Source: Lacisediminimonas profundi
GTDB lineage: Bacteria > Pseudomonadota > Gammaproteobacteria > Burkholderiales > Burkholderiaceae_D
Assembly (NCBI RefSeq): GCF_008831265.1
Contig: NZ_VTTH01000001.1
Location: 496,001 to 560,000 of the forward strand
Reading direction: 5' to 3'
DNA length: 64,000 nt
Of the stretch, positions 41,800-50,528 are shown in pieces. The position numbers and the translations under genes were made by a program. The notes under the pieces were generated by a model. It was not told the origin of the DNA. It saw nothing but the letters and a program-made list of their open reading frames with translations, and did not search any database. Within the stretch, counting starts at the first letter, position 1. Each line of letters starts with the position of its first letter.

Positions 41800-43344
41800 T
41801 CAGGCTTCTGCCGCAGCCAGCCCCGCAATCACACGCCGTGCCACTTCCGAGCGCTGGGTCTTGCCATTGTTGTTGGTCGGCAGGCTGTCCCAGGCCACCA
41901 CGACATGTGGTTGCTTGAACGGCGCAATCCGGCCGGCCAGAAGCTTGCGAAACTGTGCCGCCAGGTCACCCTGCAATGCTGAACGAAGCACCAGTGCAGC
42001 CCCGATGCGATAGCCTGTTTCCGCATCAGGAATGGGGAAAACGCTGGCCTGTACCACGCCGTCCAGGCCCAGCAGAGCATCCTCGATTTCGCGCGGTGCG
42101 ATCAACACGCCCTTGCTCTTGAAGCAGTCGTCGGCACGCCCGACGATTGCCACGTAACCGTCAGCGTCGCGCACGGCAAGGTCGCTGGTGACATACCAGC
42201 CGCCACGGAAGCAGCGTCGGGTCTGAACCTCGTCGCCGAGATAGCCGAGGAAGAAGCCCGGATAGGCTGCCGAAAACGCGAGTGTTCCCAGCGTCCCCGC
42301 CGGCACCGGCTGCAAATTCTCGTCGAGCACAGCGGCGCCGGCACCCCAGTCGATGCCGACCGTGCCTGGACGCGCCGGTGTCAGCGGGCCATGGCCCAGC
42401 ACCATCTGCGCTTCCGAAATGCCATAGTGCTCCCATACCGGGCAGCCGAAGCGCTGCTTCCAGGCTTGCTGCACCGCCGGCTCCAGCGGCTCGCCGGTGG
42501 AGTTGACGCCGCGCAGCGAGGACAGGTCATGGCCGTGCTCGATGCCCTCATGGCCGAGAATGCGCCGGTAGAGCGTGGCAACGCTGTAGAGCAGCGTCAC
42601 GCGGTCGCGCGCGATGGTCGCAAGGATGCGTTCCGGGCTGGCGCGATCTTCCAGAATCGAGCCAGGAACGCCATTGCGCAGCGCGAACAGGACATTGTGG
42701 CCGAGCGCGCTGACAAAGCTCCATTCACCAGTAGCCAGCGCCACGTCATCCGCTTGCGGCGGGATACGGTTGCGGTTGCTGTTGCCTAGTCCCTCCAGCC
42801 AGCGGTGCGCATGCACGATGCCCTTGGGACGGCCGGTGGTGCCCGAGCTGAACACCATGAAGGCGGGCGTATCTGGAGAAACGTCGTGCGCGGCAGGCAA
42901 TGGCTGCGCCGCATCGGCAGCGATCGGGTTTCCGCTCTCGTCGACCAGGCCGGCACGCGTCACGACCGCGCGGCGCGCCTGCAAGGCCAGCCCTTGCAAG
43001 GGGTCGCCGGGCTCAGGCGCGCGCGCCAGCAGGATCAGGGCAGGCGCCGCCGCCGCCGTGATGTGCGCCAGTTCGTCCGCGCCAAGTTGCGAGTTCTGCA
43101 GCACCGGCACCGCGCCGACCCAGACCACCGCCAGGAAGGCCGCCGCAAACTCGATCGAATTGGTCAGCCGCAGCAGCACCTTGTCGCCGGGCTGCAGTTC
43201 CAGGGCGCGCAGTCCTGCCACGGCGGCAGCCACGCTGCGCTGGAACGCGTCATTGGTGACAGGACCCTCTGCCGTGAAGAAGGCCGGGCGTGCCGCAGCC
43301 TGCGACGTGCGGCCCGGCGCCAGTGCCAGGTCTGCCAGGTTCAT
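41800..43344 (-). CDS. Benzoate-CoA-ligase-like acyl-CoA synthetase
   Basis: A 514-residue ANL-family ligase. The motif FMVFSSGTTGRPKGIVHAH is near residue 160, EHYGISEAQMVLG near 310, RGGWYVTSDLAVRDADGYVAIVGRADDCFKSKG near 400, and the catalytic Lys lies in NNNGKTQRSEV at the C-terminus. The SEAQM region and overall form resemble benzoate/anthranilate-CoA ligases. Its ATG overlaps the crotonase gene's stop (ATGA). It follows an ABC importer in the same operon, so it likely activates the imported acid. Confidence 0.88.
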   Translation of the reverse strand: MNLADLALAPGRTSQAAARPAFFTAEGPVTNDAFQRSVAAAVAGLRALELQPGDKVLLRLTNSIEFAAAFLAVVWVGAVPVLQNSQLGADELAHITAAAAPALILLARAPEPGDPLQGLALQARRAVVTRAGLVDESGNPIAADAAQPLPAAHDVSPDTPAFMVFSSGTTGRPKGIVHAHRWLEGLGNSNRNRIPPQADDVALATGEWSFVSALGHNVLFALRNGVPGSILEDRASPERILATIARDRVTLLYSVATLYRRILGHEGIEHGHDLSSLRGVNSTGEPLEPAVQQAWKQRFGCPVWEHYGISEAQMVLGHGPLTPARPGTVGIDWGAGAAVLDENLQPVPAGTLGTLAFSAAYPGFFLGYLGDEVQTRRCFRGGWYVTSDLAVRDADGYVAIVGRADDCFKSKGVLIAPREIEDALLGLDGVVQASVFPIPDAETGYRIGAALVLRSALQGDLAAQFRKLLAGRIAPFKQPHVVVAWDSLPTNNNGKTQRSEVARRVIAGLAAAEA

Positions 43345-44237
43345 CGCTGCTGCTCCCGGGGCGAATACGATGGACCCCGGTATTCCGGCGCGCGCTTGTC
43401 GAGGAAAGCACTGATGCCTTCGCGGCAGTCGGCTGTGCGGGTGATTTCCATCACCGCCTCCAGCTCGGCACGCGAGCCTTCCTCGGACTTGTTGTGGTCC
43501 CAGTAACGGCGCACCAGGGCCTTGGCCTGCCGCACCGACAGGTAGGGCGCACTGGCGATGCGATCCGCGATTTTCACCACCTCCGCGAGCAGCACGTCGT
43601 GCGCAAACACACGTTCTACCAGGCCGATGCGCGCGGCCTCCTCGGCGTCGATGATCTCGCCGGTCAGGATCATTTCCATAGCCCGGCCGATGCCCACCAG
43701 CTTGGGCAGGTTGCGCGCGCCACCCGACTCCGGCACGAAGCCGGCAGGCACAGCCACCTCGCCCAGCCGCGCCCGCTCCGACGCGTAGCGCATGTCGCAG
43801 GCGGTCGCCAGTTCCAGTCCGATTCCCACGGCCGGGCCGTTGATGGCGGCAATGGTCACCGCCTGCAACTCCTCAAGTTTGCGGATCACGCGCTGGATCA
43901 CCACATGGCGCAGATCGTTGAAGAAATAGTTGGCCAGGTCGGCATAGGCGCCGAACGCGCCAAAGTCATGTTCGGTGTCGAGCGCACCGAGCGGGCCGGC
44001 TTCGGAACGGAGGTCGCCGCCGGCGCTGAAGCCGCGGCCCTCGCCGGTGATGATGACGACCCGGATACGGTCGTCGCGGCGGATCTGGTCGAGCAGGATG
44101 TCCAGCTCGACGCGCAGGCGCACGTCGATCGCATTCAGTGCGTCCGGACGGTTGAGGGTAATTACGCCGATCGAAGCCTGATCGGGTTGGTTGGACGCCG
44201 CCAGGACGTTCCAGCGCAGCGCTTTGTAGGCAAACAT
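43341..44237 (-). CDS. Enoyl-CoA hydratase/isomerase family protein
   Basis: A 298-residue crotonase. Oxyanion-hole regions are GRGFSAGGDL and INGPAVGIGLELATACDMR, with downstream RLGEVAVPAGFVPESGGARNL. The ATG at 44237 follows CGGAG. It lies between the ABC permease gene (117 bp upstream) and the CoA ligase gene (four-base overlap downstream). A ring- or side-chain-modifying step on the CoA ester made by that ligase is the likely role. Confidence 0.88.
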   Translation of the reverse strand: MFAYKALRWNVLAASNQPDQASIGVITLNRPDALNAIDVRLRVELDILLDQIRRDDRIRVVIITGEGRGFSAGGDLRSEAGPLGALDTEHDFGAFGAYADLANYFFNDLRHVVIQRVIRKLEELQAVTIAAINGPAVGIGLELATACDMRYASERARLGEVAVPAGFVPESGGARNLPKLVGIGRAMEMILTGEIIDAEEAARIGLVERVFAHDVLLAEVVKIADRIASAPYLSVRQAKALVRRYWDHNKSEEGSRAELEAVMEITRTADCREGISAFLDKRAPEYRGPSYSPREQQR

Positions 44238-44353
44238 TGCAATCTCCGAAAAGAGAAAAACGGGGAAATGGAAGAGGAAAAAACGAGACTGGAAGCGGGA
44301 AGTCGATGCACAAGACCCGGCAGCAATCGGACCAGGGAAAACGCTGCCGCGGC

Positions 44354-45130
44354 TCAGGCGGCGACCGGCCCGCTTGCGCCAGCAGGCTTGCGCCACCGGA
44401 AGCATCGCGCCTCCACGCGGTTGAGCACCAGGCCCTCGATCACCAGCATGATCAGGATCACGCTCACGCTCCAGGCAAACACCTCGGCGGTGTGCATCAG
44501 GTCTACCGCCTGCTTGAGCCTGAACCCGACGCCGGTCGGCGAGCCGAGCGCTTCGGCCACCAAGCCCACGCGCCAGCCGAAACCGACGGCCAGGCGAGTG
44601 CCCGCAAAGAGCGAAGGCAGCACGCTCGGCAGCAGGATCTTGCGTGCCACCTGCAACGGGGAATAGCCCATCGATCGCCCCATCTGGATCAGGTCGGCAT
44701 CGACCGCTTTCACCCCGTCGCGTGCGTTGACAGCGAACAGCGGCGCCGCCGTCATCGCCACCACGAATACCGTGGCGACATCGCTCAGCCCGAACCACAG
44801 CACCCCGAGCACGGCCCAGATCGCCGAGGATGTGGCTGACACCGCTGGCAAGGCCGCGCCCAGGTAGCGGTCGACGCCGCGGAACGCACCCAGTGCCACG
44901 CCGAACGGAACGCCCACCAGCGCCCCGATCAGCACGCCGCTCAGGACCCGCCGGATCGAGATCGCCAGTTCAATCCAGAGATCGCCAGCCGAGGCCAGTG
45001 CCGCCAGTGACTGCCAGGTGGCGACCGGCGACGGCACCAGCAGCGGGTCGGTAAGGCTGGCGCCAAGTGACCACGCGGCCAGCAGCAAGGCCGGGAACAC
45101 CAGCAGGCGGGAAATGGCGGGAAGTCGCAT
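44354..45130 (-). CDS. ABC transporter permease, SsuC/TauC type
   Basis: A 258-residue inner-membrane permease with about six hydrophobic segments and an EAA-type loop (LIQMGRSMGYSPLQVARKILLPSVLPSL). It is of the nitrate/sulfonate/taurine class. The ATG at 45130 follows the stop of the fused ATPase-receptor gene by only two bases, so the two proteins form one importer. The cargo is unknown; the ligase and crotonase downstream suggest an organic acid rather than a sulfonate. Confidence 0.9.
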   Translation of the reverse strand: MRLPAISRLLVFPALLLAAWSLGASLTDPLLVPSPVATWQSLAALASAGDLWIELAISIRRVLSGVLIGALVGVPFGVALGAFRGVDRYLGAALPAVSATSSAIWAVLGVLWFGLSDVATVFVVAMTAAPLFAVNARDGVKAVDADLIQMGRSMGYSPLQVARKILLPSVLPSLFAGTRLAVGFGWRVGLVAEALGSPTGVGFRLKQAVDLMHTAEVFAWSVSVILIMLVIEGLVLNRVEARCFRWRKPAGASGPVAA

Positions 45131-45132
45131 GC

Positions 45133-46977
45133 TCAGGCAAGCCGTTTCAGTGCGTCGCGATAGACCGACTGATCGAACCAGGCGCGGTCTGCCACGCTTT
45201 CAAGTCCACCGCTTGCCACGAACAGCTTCTGCGCGGCATCCAGGCTGGCCACGTCCGCATCCTCGAACTTGCCGTGGAAGCTGATGCCCCAGGTACGGGC
45301 ATAGGCGCCGGCTTCCTCTGGCGGCAGCTTGAGTGTGCGCGCCATCAGCTCGGAAACCAGGGCCGGTTGCGCGCTGCCGGTGCGTATGCCCTCGATTACG
45401 GCCGCGATGAAACCGACGGCATCTTCGCGGCGCGAGGACAGGATCTTTTGCGTTACTACGCCCATGCCCAGCGGCGGAACGGCGCCGGCGCCGGCCAGGC
45501 GTCCCCACTCCGCGCGCTGGTCAGCCAGGGCATGGAGTTTGAGGCGATCCTTGAATTGAATTACAGACACTTCGCGCAACAGCGCAGCATCGATTTCGCC
45601 TTGCACCAGCAGTTGCACCAGGCGCGCTTCACCACCGCCCACCGTGCGGTAGGCATCGGCTGCCAGGCCGTGGTTTTTTGCGAGGAATGCCTTGGTGTAT
45701 GCCGCGCCGGCCGAACCTGCCGGCGCCATGCCGACAATGCGGCCGCGCAGGTCGCCCACGTTGCGGATATCCGGCTTGTTGGTGACCAGCCGCCCGTCCG
45801 CCGCCTGGGTCGACAGCACGATGCGCACCGGCCGCTTCTTGCTGGCCAGGTCGAGCGCGCCGGCACCGCTGACGCTGAATGCCACGTCGATGCGGTCGGT
45901 CGCCAGCGCCAGCGTGTTGCCGTTGACATCGGCGAAGCGAACCAGCTCGTAATCCAGTCCATGTTTCTCAAACAGCTTGCGCTCGCGGATCAGTTCGATC
46001 AGCGCGAGCTGGATGCCAGTCGCCCAGTAGCCAATGCGCAATGGCGCCCGCGCTTGCGACCAGGCGCGGGAACTGCAGGACAGGGCGGCAGTGGAGAATG
46101 CGGCAGCGCCCAGGGCCATTGCGGTACGCCTGGTCGCCATCACTGGTTCGTTGGAGGCTGGCGCCGAAGCGCGCCTTGCTTCGGCAGGTATTGACCCAGG
46201 TGCCCCAGCAGGTGCCGCAGCAGGTGCCGCAGCAGGTTCGGCCGGGGCCAGCAGCGTCTGGCGCAACAAGGCTTCTGAAGCCTGCTGGTCGGCCGCAAGC
46301 GGCACCTCCAGCAAGCCCGGCACGCCGGCGTGCAGCACCATGGCACGCTGCGCCAATGCAGCAGCTTCGCCGATGTCGTGCGTGACCAGCAGGGCGCCGA
46401 AGCCATGGCGTTCCTGCAGCTGGCGCAGCAAAGCATGCATCTCGCCGCGAGTGGCCGCATCAAGCTTGCCAAATGGCTCGTCCAGCAGCAGCAAGGGGGC
46501 CTGCAGAGCCAGTGCGCGCGCCAGCGCCACGCGTGAGCGCATGCCGCCGGACAGCTGCCACGGAAACTGGCCTGCCGCTGCTTCCAGGCCGACGTCGGCC
46601 AGTGCCGCCAGCGCCAGCCTGTCGCGGTCTGCGCGTGGCGTTCCGATGCGTTCCAGCGCCAGGCTGACATTGCCCAGCGCAGTGCGCCATGGCAGCAGCC
46701 GGTCTTCCTGGAAGACATAGGAAAAGGGCGGATGTGCCGCCGTCTGCTCGCTGGCAAAGCGCAGGCTGCCGCGTTGCAGTGGCGCGAAGCCTGCGATGAT
46801 GTTGAGCAGGGAGGTCTTTCCGGCCCCCGATTTGCCGAGCAAGGCCACGATTTCGCCGCGGCTTACCTGCAGGGAGATATCGCGCAGGACATGCTTGTGT
46901 CCAGTATTCCCGTTATGGGAAAAAGAGAGGCCGAGCCGGCTCGCTTCGAGAACGGTGGAAGTGGATTGAGTAGTCAT
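45133..46977 (-). CDS. ABC ATPase fused to a periplasmic substrate-binding domain
   Basis: A 614-residue chain with two parts that are normally separate. Residues 1-242 are an SsuB-like ATPase (Walker A GKSGAGKT 48-55, LSGGM 142-146, Walker B LLLLDEP 162-168). Residues 243-279 are an Ala/Pro-rich linker encoded partly by a 12-bp tandem repeat. Residues 280-309 look like a Tat/Sec signal (MATRRTAMALGAAAFSTAAL). Residues 310-614 are an NMT1/SsuA-like receptor (LRIGYWATGIQLALIELIRE). No stop codon separates them, and no ribosome site precedes the internal ATG. If real, the signal would act as an internal anchor placing the receptor in the periplasm. Start at ATG 46977 (a GTG at 46986 is possible). 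Confidence 0.85.
   Translation of the reverse strand: MTTQSTSTVLEASRLGLSFSHNGNTGHKHVLRDISLQVSRGEIVALLGKSGAGKTSLLNIIAGFAPLQRGSLRFASEQTAAHPPFSYVFQEDRLLPWRTALGNVSLALERIGTPRADRDRLALAALADVGLEAAAGQFPWQLSGGMRSRVALARALALQAPLLLLDEPFGKLDAATRGEMHALLRQLQERHGFGALLVTHDIGEAAALAQRAMVLHAGVPGLLEVPLAADQQASEALLRQTLLAPAEPAAAPAAAPAGAPGSIPAEARRASAPASNEPVMATRRTAMALGAAAFSTAALSCSSRAWSQARAPLRIGYWATGIQLALIELIRERKLFEKHGLDYELVRFADVNGNTLALATDRIDVAFSVSGAGALDLASKKRPVRIVLSTQAADGRLVTNKPDIRNVGDLRGRIVGMAPAGSAGAAYTKAFLAKNHGLAADAYRTVGGGEARLVQLLVQGEIDAALLREVSVIQFKDRLKLHALADQRAEWGRLAGAGAVPPLGMGVVTQKILSSRREDAVGFIAAVIEGIRTGSAQPALVSELMARTLKLPPEEAGAYARTWGISFHGKFEDADVASLDAAQKLFVASGGLESVADRAWFDQSVYRDALKRLA
46197..46241. repeat. 12-bp tandem repeat in the fusion linker
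   Basis: The unit CAGGTGCC(C/G)CAG is repeated about 3.75 times and encodes the Ala/Pro part of the linker between the ATPase and receptor halves. Its length is a multiple of three, so copy-number changes keep the frame. Confidence 0.85.
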
Positions 46978-47200
46978 GAGGAACACCGGAGTCTGGCGTG
47001 GATGTGGCTGAATCAGGACTCTAATCCCCGGCGTTCACCATGAGAACGACGCATTTCACATAACCATATGAGCGATCCGATCCGGCGCTTGCGGCAAGCC
47101 TGCGAACCGATCTTTCCCGCGCCCGTCGAGGTGATACGGCGCTCGAAATCAAGCTCGGGCAAAAGCCCGGCCTTGGTCTTCGGCGAACTGAGCGCCGGGC

Positions 47201-47234
47201 AAAAAAAAGGGACCTGCGTTTGCATGCAAGTCCC
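47201..47234 (-). terminator. Terminator of the downstream Bug gene
   Basis: Read on the minus strand, GGGAC...GTCCC is followed by eight T residues, 51 bases after the stop codon at 47286. An inner TTGCATGCAA extends the structure. The remainder of the gap 46978-47285 contains no gene that I can support. Confidence 0.7.
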
Positions 47235-47285
47235 TGGGTCTGCCGCAATCCCGATCCGGCTTCAAGCCCGGACCGGGGCTGCATT

Positions 47286-48350
47286 TCATTCGAATTTGAG
47301 CTTGGCTTCGCGAACGAATTTGAGCCACTTGTCGTAATCGTTGCGCTGGAACTGCTGTAGCGCTTGCGGCGTGCTGCCGACGATTTCGACGCCGAGCGAG
47401 ATCAGCTTCTTGCTCACTTCCGGATCGGCCAGCACGGCCTTGAAGTCGCTGTTGATGCGGGTGATCACCGGATCCGGCGTGCCTGCCGGTGCATAGATGC
47501 CGACCCAGGAATAGGCCTCGTAGCCGGGGAATCCGGACTCCGCCATGGTCGGCACGTCCGGCAGCTCCGCCATGCGTTTGGTGCCGGTCACCGCCAGCGG
47601 CTTGAGCTTGCCGGCCTGGATATGGCCCCTCATCGAACCATAGGAAAAGAAGCCATACGACACTTCGCCGGTCAGCATGGCCTGGATTGCCGGGCCGCCA
47701 CCCTTGTAGGGAATGTGCATGACCTTGATGCCGCCCAGGCTGTTGAGCAGTTCGGAATGCAGGCGGTTCGAACTGCCGGAACCGATCGATGCGAAGTTGA
47801 GCTTGCCGGGCTGGCTCTTTGCCAGCGCGATGTACTCGGCCAGGGTATTGGCCGGCAAGCCGCCCCATGCGCCCATCACCAGCGGCAGGCGCACCATCAA
47901 GGTCACCGGCGCGAAATCCTTGAAGGTGTCGTAGGGCAGGTCATTCATCACGATCGGATTGATCGTGTGCGTGTCCCACGACAGGAACAGGGTGTAGCCG
48001 TCGGCAGGCGACTTGGCGACGTTGTTGGTCGCGATCACGCCGCCTGCACCGGGGCGGTTGTCAATCACCACCGGCTGGCCGAAGCGCTCGGACAGTTTCG
48101 GCTGTATGGTGCGCGCGATCAGGTCGGTGACCCCGCCCGGGCCGAAGGGAATCACCAGCCGCACCGGCTTGTTGGGAAAGGTCGATGGTGCCGCAGCGGT
48201 CGATTGCGCCGACGCCGGCGTCATGGAAAAAGATAAGGCGCACAGCACCGCAGCGGCACAGGACAGGTGTCTGGCAACGCTGGCAAACCTGATGCTGCCA
48301 AACCTGACGCGGGCAAACCTAATGCGGGCAAACCGATGGAATCCGTTCAT
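47286..48350 (-). CDS. Bug/TctC-family periplasmic receptor with repetitive N-terminus
   Basis: A 354-residue Bug receptor. Mature motifs are FPNKPVRLVIPFGPGGVTDLIAR, VVIDNRPGAGG and HIPYKGGGPA. The signal peptide has an unusually long basic N-region with an RFA-type repeat (FARIRFARVRFGSIRFASV), followed by LSCAAAVLCALSFSMTPASAQ. The ATG at 48350 has GGAGGAG five bases upstream, so the repetitive segment is translated. It lies 31 bp after the CoA-transferase gene and is co-transcribed with it. Confidence 0.9.
   Translation of the reverse strand: MNGFHRFARIRFARVRFGSIRFASVARHLSCAAAVLCALSFSMTPASAQSTAAAPSTFPNKPVRLVIPFGPGGVTDLIARTIQPKLSERFGQPVVIDNRPGAGGVIATNNVAKSPADGYTLFLSWDTHTINPIVMNDLPYDTFKDFAPVTLMVRLPLVMGAWGGLPANTLAEYIALAKSQPGKLNFASIGSGSSNRLHSELLNSLGGIKVMHIPYKGGGPAIQAMLTGEVSYGFFSYGSMRGHIQAGKLKPLAVTGTKRMAELPDVPTMAESGFPGYEAYSWVGIYAPAGTPDPVITRINSDFKAVLADPEVSKKLISLGVEIVGSTPQALQQFQRNDYDKWLKFVREAKLKFE
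48282..48339. repeat. 15-bp tandem repeat in a signal-peptide region
   Basis: GGCAAACCTGATGCT and close variants occur nearly four times head to tail. They encode the repeated basic N-region of the Bug receptor signal peptide on the minus strand. Confidence 0.8.
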
Positions 48351-48381
48351 TTGCTCCTCCTGTCCTTTTTATGATTGGTAA

Positions 48382-49587
48382 TCAGCGAACTATTTTCCGC
48401 GCGCGCAGGTCGTCGATTTGCGCTGGCGTGTACCCGATCTCGCCGAGCAATTCGTCGGTCTGCTCGCCATGCATGGGCGAATGGCGCCGTAGTGCCGGCT
48501 GCATCCGCGAAAATTCGAGCGGCATGCCAACCACATCGATCTCGCCCAGCGTCGGATGCGCCATTGGCCGCAGCGAGGGCCGGCTCTCCATCTGCGGGTC
48601 CTGGAGAACCTGCTCCACGGTATTGACCGGACTGGCCGGCACGTCCGCCTGTTCCAGGCGGCGCAGCAATTCGTCGCGGTCGAATCCGGCGATCGCAGTT
48701 GCAACGATGGCCTCCAGTTCGACCCGGTTCGCCACCCGCGCAACGTTGGTCACGAAGCGTGGGTCTTGTACCAGCGCCGACAAGCCGAGCGCGCCCGCAA
48801 GGCGCTGCCAGAGCCGATCATTGCCGGCTGCAACGAATGCCCACTGGCCGTCCCGGCAACGAAAATTCTTGTAGGGCACCAGTGACGGGTGCGCCGAACC
48901 CAGCGCGCGCGGCACGGTGCCGGTCAGCAGGTAGTTCTGTGCCTGGAAGTTCAACACGCCGAGCGCGGTGTCGAGCAGCGAGCCATCGACCCGCTGTCCC
49001 AATCCGGTTTGCTGGCGGTGCAGGATCGCATTCACGATTCCGAAGCTGCACAGGGTCCCGGTCATGATGTCCAGCACCGAGACGCCGCAGCGCACCGGCG
49101 CCGCATCGGGTTCGCCGGTAATGGACATGATGCCGCTGAAGGCCTGCAGCAGCGCTTCGTAGCCTGCTGCTGCGGCACGCGGTCCGGTGCGGCCGAAGGC
49201 CGAGACGGAACAGTAGATCAGGCGCGGATTATCGGCCGCAAGCGACTCGTACCCCAGGCCGAATTCTTCCATGGTGCCGGTGCGGAAATTCTCGACCAGC
49301 ACGTCGGCGCCATGCACCAGTTCGCGCAGTATCTTCGCGCCTTCCGGCGACTTCAGGTCCAGTGCGATCGCCCGCTTGTTGCGGTTGTTGACGATATAGC
49401 TGGCCGACTCGCCATTCTTCTGCGGGGCCCAGGTCCGGGACTCGTCGCCGCCATGCACATCCTCGACCTTGATGACATCCGCGCCCATGTCGCCAAGCAT
49501 GGCGCCGCACAGCGGGCCTGCCAGCACGCGCGAGAGGTCGATTACGCGTACGCCGTCGAGCGGCAGCGGGGAGGCGCTTGCTGTCAT
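48382..49587 (-). CDS. Class III CoA-transferase (CaiB/BaiF)
   Basis: A 401-residue family III CoA-transferase that moves CoA between carboxylic acids. The N-terminus LPLDGVRVIDLSRVLAGPLC and the active-site Asp region VSVLDIMTGTL are characteristic. The ATG at 49587 is the family start. It is followed after 31 bp by a Bug receptor gene on the same strand, suggesting capture and CoA activation of the same organic acid. The substrate is unknown. Confidence 0.93.
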   Translation of the reverse strand: MTASASPLPLDGVRVIDLSRVLAGPLCGAMLGDMGADVIKVEDVHGGDESRTWAPQKNGESASYIVNNRNKRAIALDLKSPEGAKILRELVHGADVLVENFRTGTMEEFGLGYESLAADNPRLIYCSVSAFGRTGPRAAAAGYEALLQAFSGIMSITGEPDAAPVRCGVSVLDIMTGTLCSFGIVNAILHRQQTGLGQRVDGSLLDTALGVLNFQAQNYLLTGTVPRALGSAHPSLVPYKNFRCRDGQWAFVAAGNDRLWQRLAGALGLSALVQDPRFVTNVARVANRVELEAIVATAIAGFDRDELLRRLEQADVPASPVNTVEQVLQDPQMESRPSLRPMAHPTLGEIDVVGMPLEFSRMQPALRRHSPMHGEQTDELLGEIGYTPAQIDDLRARKIVR

Positions 49588-49832
49588 CGTGCCTCCGGCG
49601 CGGCAGCGTCGCCACCGGCGGTGGCGTGGGGGAGGGGAGGCAGCGGGTGCAGCGAGGGAAGGGACAGGGTAATCATGCGGGAAGTATCAGACATACCCCC
49701 GGTGCTCGCAATGATCTGGACGCGAAACCCCTGGTAGATTTCGCATATCAAAACTCACATCGTCTTGCTGCAATGCGATGGCGGCAGATTTCAGGCTTCA
49801 GACATCAGGCCTCAGTCCTCAGGCCTCAGTCC

Positions 49833-50528
49833 TCAGGCCGCGAACAAGTCCGCCACGAAATGGTCGATGGCCGCCTTCAGCGTCGCCGGATCGATGTCCG
49901 GCTCGCGCAGTGCCCGGATCGCGATCCCTTCCATGAACAGCTGCAAGGAGAGAGCGCGCTGCGGCGCGACCTCGGGTGCCAGGCCCTTGCCGCCATCGGC
50001 CAGGCTGGCCGAGAGCCAGTGGCTGAGCTCTTCCCGCACGGCGACATCGGATGCCTGCACGGCTGCCGACAGTGCCGGATCGCGCGTCGCCTCGGCCGAG
50101 ATCTCCAGCAGCAGTGCGGCATTCATCACCTGCGGATCGGCATTGCGCCAGTGCGTGAAGGTCTGCAATGCGGCGTCTGCGAAATCGGCCGCACCGTACA
50201 GGGTGCGGATACCGGCGCGGGCCTCTTCAAGCTGACCCTCGATGATGGCCAGGATGATGGCGCTCTTGCTCGGAAAGTAGCGGTAGATCAGGCCAGGACT
50301 CATGGCCGCAGCGCCGGCAATGATGGCCATGCTGGCGGCATGGAAGCCGTGCCGGATGAAGCACGCCTTGGCCGCGATCAGGATGCGCTCGCGCTGCGCC
50401 AGGGCTCGTTCCGCCGCCTTCGAGTGGGGCGCGTGGCCGCACTCGTCGCATGGCTCCGGAGCATCTGGCGCAGCATCTTCACCGGTGTCCGCCATATCCG
50501 TCATATCGGTCATATCCGGCATGTTCAT
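49833..50528 (-). CDS. TetR-family repressor of the RND efflux operon
   Basis: A 231-residue TetR protein. The HTH (AIIAGAAAMSPGLIYRYFPSKSAII) sits unusually far in, after a ~45-residue extension. The extension has a repeated Met-Asp motif ([12 protein letters not shown]) and a Cys/His cluster (CDECGHAPH) that could bind metal. The ATG at 50528 overlaps the stop of the outer-membrane gene (TGATG), so it is the last gene of the efflux operon. The 18-bp palindrome upstream of the first gene (56520-56537) is its probable operator, giving autoregulation. Confidence 0.88.
   Translation of the reverse strand: MNMPDMTDMTDMADTGEDAAPDAPEPCDECGHAPHSKAAERALAQRERILIAAKACFIRHGFHAASMAIIAGAAAMSPGLIYRYFPSKSAIILAIIEGQLEEARAGIRTLYGAADFADAALQTFTHWRNADPQVMNAALLLEISAEATRDPALSAAVQASDVAVREELSHWLSASLADGGKGLAPEVAPQRALSLQLFMEGIAIRALREPDIDPATLKAAIDHFVADLFAA

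Noticed and set aside
45133-46977. Two separate genes, ATPase and receptor, with an internal start at about 46140
   Set aside because: There is no stop codon between them and no ribosome site before the internal ATG, so one chain is the simplest reading. A sequencing error remains possible.
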